From contig JALWNF010000250.1 of the NCBI GenBank assembly GCA_026995985.1, positions 1 to 9,390 on the forward strand: 9,390 bases of DNA, given 5' to 3'. Source of the stretch: Campylobacteraceae bacterium. Lineage in GTDB: Bacteria; Campylobacterota; Campylobacteria; Campylobacterales; Sulfurovaceae. Below are positions 1-4,857 of the stretch, one piece after another (positions within the stretch are counted from its first letter, which is position 1; the number at the start of each line of letters is the position of its first letter). The position numbers and the translations under genes are program-made. The notes beneath the pieces are model-generated. The model saw only the letters and a list, made by a program, of their open reading frames with translations. It was not told the DNA's origin and made no database searches.

Positions 1-1054
1 TCTCTAAAAATTTTGCTACAGGGTGAGTAATAGCTACACCCTTTTTCTTACTATTCTCTTTATCGTCATCTCTAAATGAAAACTCCTCTTTGAGTAGAAA
101 TTGAGGATTGACTAAAATCTCTCCAAATCCCTCTGCAAGATAGACTCCTACACCTCTTTTAATTTTCTCTATCACTTCACCACTAACATCTCTTAAGACA
201 ATCACCGACCCTGCATCAATCACCATTCGCTCATAACATTTTGTCTGCATAGCTCTGTTGTATGGGGTAAAGGAAGAGGTTCGTATTTGAGACTTCTCCC
301 AAACAATACTCTTCTCATCTAATCCATCAACCAAATAGCTTAAATCGTAAGTAGGATTTCCCTCACTATCAACAAGAGCCACTCGACTCTTTAGATAAAG
401 AAGCGTCTCCTCTCTTGGTTCAAGCTCCTCTATCTTCTCTTGAACACCATCAATAGCCGATATAACTACTTGACCATACTGAGAAGATTTTGACTTACCT
501 AAACGCTTTTGACCAACAAGACTCTCTTTTATAAGTGCTATATCTTCACTACTAACAGAGTCATCACAACGAACTTCAAACTGCCAAACCAAACCTGATG
601 GCAAAGCGTTGTAGCCATACATAGAGCTATCTTTACTGCGTCTATGCTCTTTGTCATAGGCACTCTTTTGAGTATAGTTATGCTTTATGCTCACTTCATC
701 TAACTCTCTAGTTATAAACCCTTTTCGCTTCTGTTTTAGTTGAGTAAACTGCTTAAAGTTACTAATAAGATGGTGGTTAAAGAGTCTGCTATCATCTAAC
801 TTCTCATGAAAAAAGCTCAATGGCATCTTGTAGGTTAACTTTCCATCATAAAGAAGAGTAGCATCTCCAAAGCGTACTTTTCCACTATGAAAAATATCAA
901 AACTATTGGAGAAGTCACCATATCTACTAGCCACTATCCCCAAAAAGTTACTCCCTGGAATAAAATCTAAACTCTCAATTTTCCCCTCATTGTTAGAGGT
1001 AGCTTGAAGCACAACATCACTCTTGAACTCTACCTGAAAAAACAGCCTCTTCAT
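1..1054 (-). CDS. csx10: Csx10-type RAMP protein of a type III-D CRISPR complex (3' end cut by window edge)
   Basis: Translating the minus strand from the ATG at 1054 gives 351 uninterrupted codons to the window edge, so the C-terminus is missing. Csx10 is the Cas5-like RAMP subunit characteristic of subtype III-D effector complexes, where it helps hold the crRNA 5' region. Visible hallmarks are a RAMP-type N-terminal strand (FFQVEFKSDVVL, residues 5-16), the glycine loop FIPGSNFLGIVA (31-42), the RLGKSKSSQYG segment (184-194) typical of Csx10, and a late glycine-rich stretch, GVYLAEGFGEIL (303-314). The start overlaps the stop of the upstream Cas7-like gene by one base (TAATG). A GGAGG Shine-Dalgarno lies within that gene's last codons, so the two are translationally coupled. 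More RAMP subunits probably follow beyond the left edge, as III-D loci usually carry several Cas7-like genes. The family call is by motif recognition; a divergent Csm4/Cmr3-like Cas5 is the alternative. Confidence 0.85.
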   Translation of the reverse strand, partial: MKRLFFQVEFKSDVVLQATSNNEGKIESLDFIPGSNFLGIVASRYGDFSNSFDIFHSGKVRFGDATLLYDGKLTYKMPLSFFHEKLDDSRLFNHHLISNFKQFTQLKQKRKGFITRELDEVSIKHNYTQKSAYDKEHRRSKDSSMYGYNALPSGLVWQFEVRCDDSVSSEDIALIKESLVGQKRLGKSKSSQYGQVVISAIDGVQEKIEELEPREETLLYLKSRVALVDSEGNPTYDLSYLVDGLDEKSIVWEKSQIRTSSFTPYNRAMQTKCYERMVIDAGSVIVLRDVSGEVIEKIKRGVGVYLAEGFGEILVNPQFLLKEEFSFRDDDKENSKKKGVAITHPVAKFLE

Positions 1055-1566
1055 TACACTACCTCCATACGACATCTACCCAAACCACGGTTACGGTTTA
1101 AACCCATTCTCTTTACCATCTTTAGTGACATCTTTATCTTCTCTTCATACTCACTTGGAACATCTCGTATCTCTCCATATAAAGTCAAAGGCACAACCAC
1201 CTCTATCTCTCTTAATGAGTTATCAACGGCAATACCATCTTCTATTTTTGTGGAGGCTATCTCATCATAGAGATTATCTTGTAGATGGTTACTTACAATC
1301 TGCTCTTTTAGAGACTCCTCTATGGTAGCATTAGAGAAGAAACAGCCTCCCATCTCTACCCCCTCTGCTCCAAAACAGCTCTTTATAAAGGCTTCATCTT
1401 CAAATAGCTCTGCCATCTCTCTTACTAAACCCTTTATGCTCTTTCCTGATGCAAAAGGTATTCCATTATTATCTTTAACTACTAAACTATCAACCTTTGC
1501 TCCTGCACTAAGCCCTGAACTTAAGTGCCAATAGTCTAAAAACTCTATCTTATACTTCATATTCAT
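1054..1566 (-). CDS. csm3: Csm3-like Cas7 RAMP protein, type III CRISPR backbone subunit
   Basis: This 170-aa protein is a short Cas7-group RAMP, expected to form part of the crRNA-binding backbone and to cut target RNA. It shows the classic order: a GLSAGAKVDSLVVKD segment (18-32), the GIPFASGKSIKGLVRE loop (35-50) corresponding to the family G-x-P-x-x-x-G-x-S-x-K-G-x-x-R motif, an LREIEVVVPLTLYGEI strand (118-133), and the terminal RMGLNRNRGLGRC glycine loop (153-165). Asp26 sits where Csm3 proteins carry the catalytic aspartate (D33 of S. thermophilus Csm3, aligned by eye), so slicing activity is probably retained. It is shorter than typical Csm3 (about 215-250 aa), a minimal version as in multi-Cas7 III-D loci. 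Its start overlaps the cas10 stop by one base (TAATG). GGAGG lies 7 bases upstream of the first ATG, which favours that start over the second Met two codons later. Confidence 0.85.
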   Translation of the reverse strand: MNMKYKIEFLDYWHLSSGLSAGAKVDSLVVKDNNGIPFASGKSIKGLVREMAELFEDEAFIKSCFGAEGVEMGGCFFSNATIEESLKEQIVSNHLQDNLYDEIASTKIEDGIAVDNSLREIEVVVPLTLYGEIRDVPSEYEEKIKMSLKMVKRMGLNRNRGLGRCRMEVV

Positions 1567-2975
1567 TACATCGCCTCCGTTACAGAGAGTATCTGTAGTA
1601 CATCATATATAGGTGTTTTTAAAACACCATCTTTTTCTATAATCAACTGCTCATTAGAGAGTTCTTGGTTAAAGTTTTTAAGGTTTCTCTCCATAATACA
1701 ACTCCTCCAATCACTCTGCTCTTTTGCCATATCATTTATTCTACTAAGAAGAGAAGAGGCATAAGTTTGGCTATTGTAAAGCTCTGCTAACCAGACTCTA
1801 AGCCTAGAGATAGGTGACCCCTCACATCGGTAAGCCTCTACAGTATTTAAAAAGTCTTCAACCTTTGGTTGGTTTGGTTCATCAAGATAGTAAGGACCAA
1901 AATCACAATAAATTGTCTTTTCATCATTTCTAATAGTCAACTCATCTTCTACAAATCTATCCCATGAGTGAAAGTTTGAACTTTGGATGTTATGAAACAT
2001 CAAAGAGGAGGGTACATCATCTCTATTTAATGCTTTGGCGTGTTTTTTGGTTTGAGAACACAACTCTTCTGCTAAATTAACAGCATAGTGAAATGGATAT
2101 TTTTCATTAGTAAATGCAACTCCTGCACAAGCTGTTAGTTTTGAGCCTATCTTTTCTGTTGTCTCCTCTTCAAAATATTGTAAAAAGTTTTTGGTAAATC
2201 TCAACGCATCATTAGCATTACAGACCACTACCATATCATCACCACCCAAAATAACATCTCTAATGCTCATCGTATCATCTTTGGCTCGATTAAAAGCTGT
2301 ATGGGTTGCTTCATCTAATGCTTTAGAGAACTCACTTAGTTTAATTCCTCTCTTAGAGAGAGTTGGTAACAAAGCTCCAAGACCATTACCATCAGCATGA
2401 ATAACTGCTATCTTATTTTTACCATTTGAGAAGGAAGATATATCACCAAACTCTTTTAGGTGTGGATTTTTCTTTAAAAACCTATCATAAGCTTGTAACT
2501 TCTGCTCGGTAGCTCTGTCAAGTGGAGTATTTCGTTTTTTTATTGTTCTATACTCTACAATAGGTTTTGCAGTACTAGTATTTAACTCCATAATATTTAG
2601 ACTCAAATCAAGAGAGTTAGCAACTCTATTTCTCTGAACTTTTAAACGCTGTTCCAATAGATTTAACACATCTTGACTAGGCTCATCTCCATCAAACTTT
2701 ACAACAGCTTGAGAGATACTAATGCCATAAGCCTGTTGCATAATACGCTTTGGAAACTCCAATACCACTTTTTCTAAAGCCTCTTTATTATCAAAAGTAG
2801 CTTTTATATTTCCTGCAGCGTTAAGAATTATCTCTGTAGGTGAGTAGTTTTGAGAAAACTCCTCCTCTATCCCTTTTACAATCTCACTAGCTCCAACAAT
2901 CTCTTGAAGTTTATTGGTCTTAAAGATAAACCCTTGAATACCCTGCACACTTGCACCATATAGATATTTTGCCAT
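1566..2975 (-). CDS. cas10: Cas10, HD-less type III-D large subunit with intact GGDD palm motif
   Basis: Cas10 is the large subunit of type III CRISPR complexes; its palm domain makes cyclic oligoadenylate messengers when target RNA is bound. The N-terminus has the Cas10/Cmr2-like GASVQGIQGFIF...IVGASEIV segment (7-33). The second palm carries IAVIHADGNGLG (189-200, metal-binding Asp195) and ILGGDDMVVV (242-251, GGDD at 244-247), followed by the typical TACAGVAFTNEKYPFHYAV strand-helix region (281-299). At 469 aa it is much shorter than Csm1/Cmr2 (usually 700-1000 aa). I see no N-terminal HD nuclease motif and no CxxC zinc-finger pair. Loss of the HD domain is a described property of III-D Cas10 and agrees with the adjacent csx10. 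The intact GGDD predicts cyclase activity, but no sensor effector is recognisable in the window. The start has AGGGG about 9 bases upstream and follows a 68-base gap holding a REP-like hairpin. It is coupled to the next gene by TAATG. Confidence 0.92.
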   Translation of the reverse strand: MAKYLYGASVQGIQGFIFKTNKLQEIVGASEIVKGIEEEFSQNYSPTEIILNAAGNIKATFDNKEALEKVVLEFPKRIMQQAYGISISQAVVKFDGDEPSQDVLNLLEQRLKVQRNRVANSLDLSLNIMELNTSTAKPIVEYRTIKKRNTPLDRATEQKLQAYDRFLKKNPHLKEFGDISSFSNGKNKIAVIHADGNGLGALLPTLSKRGIKLSEFSKALDEATHTAFNRAKDDTMSIRDVILGGDDMVVVCNANDALRFTKNFLQYFEEETTEKIGSKLTACAGVAFTNEKYPFHYAVNLAEELCSQTKKHAKALNRDDVPSSLMFHNIQSSNFHSWDRFVEDELTIRNDEKTIYCDFGPYYLDEPNQPKVEDFLNTVEAYRCEGSPISRLRVWLAELYNSQTYASSLLSRINDMAKEQSDWRSCIMERNLKNFNQELSNEQLIIEKDGVLKTPIYDVLQILSVTEAM

Positions 2976-3006
2976 TCCTGCCCCTTATTTTTAATTTTCA
3001 GTTCAA

Positions 3007-3032
3007 GGGCAGACACAGAGGTCGCCCCTACA
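3007..3032 (-). repeat. REP-like GC-rich hairpin repeat between cas6 and cas10
   Basis: On the minus strand this reads TGTAGGGGCGACC, then TCTGT, then GTCTGCCC. GGGC pairs with GCCC and GAC with GTC, with one unpaired T, so it is an imperfect hairpin. It is strikingly GC-rich for its surroundings and fills much of the 68-base gap between the cas6 stop and the cas10 start. From memory, very similar GTAGGGGCGACC...GGTCGCCC palindromes occur as dispersed short repeats in several bacterial genomes; no second copy is in this window. It lacks a following T-run, so it is not a standard intrinsic terminator. It could protect the cas6 mRNA end or slow transcription into cas10. Confidence 0.6.
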
Positions 3033-3043
3033 GCCAAATAATT

Positions 3044-3871
3044 TTAATTTAAATCTACAACCTCTATTTTCCCTAAGCCCATAACGGTCTGCTTACCAAC
3101 ACCAATAACTTCACCCAACTTCAAAAGCTCATAGCTTCTCTCATCAAGCCCCATAAAAGCTAACTCACCAACAATACCATCCATCTTCATTCGCTGTTTT
3201 TGACGGTTACTATTGCGAGTTAACGATTTATAACTCAAAGCCTTAATAACTGTTGCATAGCTTGGTATATAGTCTAACTTAAAAGCTTTTTTGCCACTAT
3301 TAAACTCCTGCTCTTTTTGGTAGATAGAGCGTAAGATGTCCTCTAACTCTACATCATCTCTTAAGAACTTATTGCTCTTTTTAATTCTAAGAGGTGTTAA
3401 TAATTTTAGCTTAATATTTGGACAAAAGCTGTCTACTTTAAATACTTTTGGTAAAATATCTAAAGATTTAAACGCTCCATTCTCATAGATAGCATTACCA
3501 TTTAGAAAAAACTCTATATCGTTAAAAATGTAATTATGTTTAGTTAACCCATTACTCTTTAGTACCATCTCTAAAGCACTTAAAACATAAGGCAACCTAT
3601 CACAAGCATCATCAAAAAGGTAGAGTCCAAAGTCAAACTTACCACTCCCTAACTCTATGTCAAATCTATACTTATGAAAACTATTTTTTAATTCATAAAA
3701 TTGGTGGTATAAGCAGGAGTTTTGAGCAAAACACCCCTCACAGTTGTAACTAGGATTTATGCAAGTTACTTTTTTTAGAGCATAGCCCATTGCTCCACGT
3801 ATCATAGAGCCTATGAAGTAAGATGGTTTGTGTGTGGTGTTGATTTTTACTTCTATATGGTGATAGTTCAT
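3044..3871 (-). CDS. cas6: Cas6 pre-crRNA processing endoribonuclease
   Basis: Cas6 cuts the CRISPR precursor transcript within its repeats to release crRNAs for the effector complex. This 275-aa protein resembles the Cas6 family with an N-terminal cysteine cluster (PF10040-like). It shows FIGSMIRGAMGYALKKVTC (19-37), four cysteines at 37, 44, 47 and 53 that could bind zinc, LLTPLRIKKSNKF (157-169), a basic RNA-binding-like stretch from Ser213 to Lys229 ending in DGIVGELAFMG, and the C-terminal glycine loop GVGKQTVMGLGKI (257-269) diagnostic of RAMP-fold Cas6 proteins. Catalytic residues cannot be assigned by eye. The start ATG overlaps the stop of the 46-aa upstream gene (ATGA), with AGGA six bases before it. 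Length is normal for the family. No CRISPR repeat is present in the window, so its substrate array must be elsewhere. The gene contains an internal dyad/-10 candidate (see separate entry). Confidence 0.88.
   Translation of the reverse strand: MNYHHIEVKINTTHKPSYFIGSMIRGAMGYALKKVTCINPSYNCEGCFAQNSCLYHQFYELKNSFHKYRFDIELGSGKFDFGLYLFDDACDRLPYVLSALEMVLKSNGLTKHNYIFNDIEFFLNGNAIYENGAFKSLDILPKVFKVDSFCPNIKLKLLTPLRIKKSNKFLRDDVELEDILRSIYQKEQEFNSGKKAFKLDYIPSYATVIKALSYKSLTRNSNRQKQRMKMDGIVGELAFMGLDERSYELLKLGEVIGVGKQTVMGLGKIEVVDLN
3403..3434 (-). promoter_or_regulatory. Third dyad plus -10 candidate, inside cas6
   Basis: On the minus strand AGACA-GCTTT-TGTC (3434-3421) is followed after exactly 12 bases by TAAAAT (3408-3403), a 5/6 match to the -10 hexamer. 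This is the same layout as the two intergenic promoters at 4043-4075 and 8638-8670. It lies within cas6 codons (Val-Asp-Ser-Phe-Cys-Pro) and would start a transcript roughly 420 bases upstream of cas10. It may be an internal promoter or operator for cas10-cas7-csx10, or coincidence forced by the codons. The match is seen; the function is inferred. Confidence 0.35.
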
Positions 3872-4008
3872 ACTATTTCCTGTCTGTAGCTTAATCGCTT
3901 CGGATGTTTCTCTTTGCGTTTGTAGAGTTTTTTTGAAGCTATAGCTGTAGTATACCCTCTTGCCTCTTTACGAATTATTGCCAATTTGTGGAAATCTCTT
4001 GTTTTCAT
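3868..4008 (-). CDS. Small basic protein of unknown function leading the CRISPR operon
   Basis: The product is 46 aa and begins MKTRDFHKLAIIRKEARG. It is strongly basic, especially KKLYKRKEKHPKRL (26-39), with no cysteine, no membrane segment and no motif I recognise. I chose the ATG at 4008 because AGGGAGAAG precedes it by a few bases. An upstream in-frame ATG at 4065 would add 19 residues, but those codons run through the predicted -10 and the promoter dyad and have no ribosome binding site. The stop overlaps the cas6 start (ATGA), so the two are translationally coupled and made from one message. The charge suggests nucleic-acid or ribosome binding. It could be a small Cas accessory, a leader peptide controlling cas6 translation, or an unrelated conserved small protein caught in the operon. 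The good ribosome binding site and the coupling favour real translation; the role is unknown. Confidence 0.6.
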   Translation of the reverse strand: MKTRDFHKLAIIRKEARGYTTAIASKKLYKRKEKHPKRLSYRQEIV

Positions 4009-4011
4009 AAT

Positions 4012-4020
4012 CTTCTCCCT
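4012..4020 (-). promoter_or_regulatory. Ribosome binding site that fixes the start of the 46-aa gene
   Basis: On the minus strand AGGGAGAAG is followed by ATT and then ATG at 4008. GGGAG lies about six bases from the start codon. No comparable sequence precedes the in-frame ATG at 4065, so this site decides the 46-aa reading. Confidence 0.6.
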
Positions 4021-4042
4021 ACCACAATTATTAATTTTTAGG

Positions 4043-4075
4043 AGTATAGTAAAATAAATGGACATAAATTGTCTT
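4043..4075 (-). promoter_or_regulatory. Promoter/operator of the small ORF-cas6-cas10-cas7-csx10 operon
   Basis: On the minus strand the dyad AAGACA-ATTTA-TGTC (4075-4061) is followed after 12 bases by TATACT (4048-4043), a 5/6 match to the -10 hexamer. A start of transcription about seven bases further would give a leader of roughly 25-30 bases to the ATG at 4008. The dyad falls where the -35 box would be, and no TTGACA at normal spacing is seen. The same arrangement lies before the envelope operon (8638-8670), so a shared regulator, either a repressor or a -35-region activator, is inferred. Directly upstream is an A6T7 tract (4090-4078) that could act as an UP-like or bent element. Confidence 0.6.
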
Positions 4076-4109
4076 TTAAAAAAATTTTTTAGAGGTCATT
4101 TTATTTGGT

Positions 4110-4847
4110 TTAGAAATTGGATAAAAAGATATTAAAATTACTCCCTATTAACTCTTTTGCAAAGTCTAATAAATTCAAAAAGTGCAAAACTGCATAAGAG
4201 TATAAATGTTCACTAATTTTCATAAAATCGACTCTGTCATTTGGAATAGCCGATAAAATCCCAATAAGAGCAAATAGGTTAGCCGCAGGCAAAAAAAGAA
4301 GAGAAAAAGTTAAACCAACCTCCTCTATATCAGGCTGTTGGCTACTTGTCTCCATGTAGGTACTATGAATATGATAAACAATACTATAACCTAAAAGAGT
4401 AATAAGTATAGGATAGTATTGAGACTGTGCAAGATAGATAAAACCTATAATTATCATACTAAAAGTAGGGAAAAAATAGGGAGCAATAGTAATAAGCCAA
4501 TTTCCACCCCCTACACCAGAAAACTGCATATGTCCACCAAAACTATCTGTTGCTTTAAAGTCAACTATTTTATGAAAAGTTAAGAGGGCAAAAAGTGTAT
4601 GAGTTAGTTCATGTTCTATAGTCAGAAACCACTTTCCATTACTGTTTTTAAAAACAACAATCCAAAGCACAAAATAAGCACCTACTCCATGAAAAAGAGA
4701 CTGATAAAATCTCTGATGATGATAGATTATCTCTAAAATCTCATATAAAACATGAAACAATTCAAAGGTTAAAAGTGCAAAAACAATTGCAATAGGGTAC
4801 TTTAAAAGATTAATACCCCTATTTAGTAAAATAATCAACAAATTCAT
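4110..4847 (-). CDS. Multi-pass membrane protein with HExxH zinc-protease motif (M50-like)
   Basis: This 245-aa integral membrane protein has about five to six hydrophobic segments (roughly 14-40, 52-66, 118-139, 144-160, 180-201 and possibly 217-230). IEHELTH at 77-83 gives the zinc-protease HExxH (His79, Glu80, His83) at the edge of a hydrophobic helix, as in intramembrane M50-type proteases. GGHMQFSGVGGGNWLITIAPYFFP (104-127) resembles M50B-like membrane proteins. SQQPDI (169-174) offers Asp173 as a possible third zinc ligand, though not in the classic NxxPxxxxDG context. It probably cleaves or handles a membrane-protein substrate, but no substrate is known. It follows the PBP-like gene by 10 bases with AGGGGG before its ATG, and closes the three-gene envelope operon. 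Its substrate could be one of the two proteins encoded upstream. Family placement is by motif only; catalysis is inferred. Confidence 0.7.
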   Translation of the reverse strand: MNLLIILLNRGINLLKYPIAIVFALLTFELFHVLYEILEIIYHHQRFYQSLFHGVGAYFVLWIVVFKNSNGKWFLTIEHELTHTLFALLTFHKIVDFKATDSFGGHMQFSGVGGGNWLITIAPYFFPTFSMIIIGFIYLAQSQYYPILITLLGYSIVYHIHSTYMETSSQQPDIEEVGLTFSLLFLPAANLFALIGILSAIPNDRVDFMKISEHLYSYAVLHFLNLLDFAKELIGSNFNIFLSNF

Positions 4848-4857
4848 CTTGCCCCCT

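Noticed and set aside
1004..2400. Plus-strand ORFs of 67-88 codons opposite the Cas7-like and Cas10 genes
   Set aside because: They are antisense shadows of well-supported minus-strand RAMP and Cas10 genes, have no recognisable motifs, and have low-complexity, Ser/Leu-rich translations typical of reverse reading.
1566..2975. Assignment of the locus to type III-A or III-B from the Csm3-like gene
   Set aside because: No Csm2/Csm4/Csm5 or Cmr genes are seen; HD-less Cas10 together with a Csx10-type protein fits III-D better.
3007..3032. GC-rich hairpin as an intrinsic terminator after cas6
   Set aside because: No uridine-rich run follows the hairpin on the minus strand and the stem has a bulge; a repeat element is the better description.
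4009..4065. Longer 65-aa version of the small ORF starting at 4065
   Set aside because: The extra 19 codons overlap the dyad and the -10 hexamer and lack a ribosome binding site; the ATG at 4008 has a good one.
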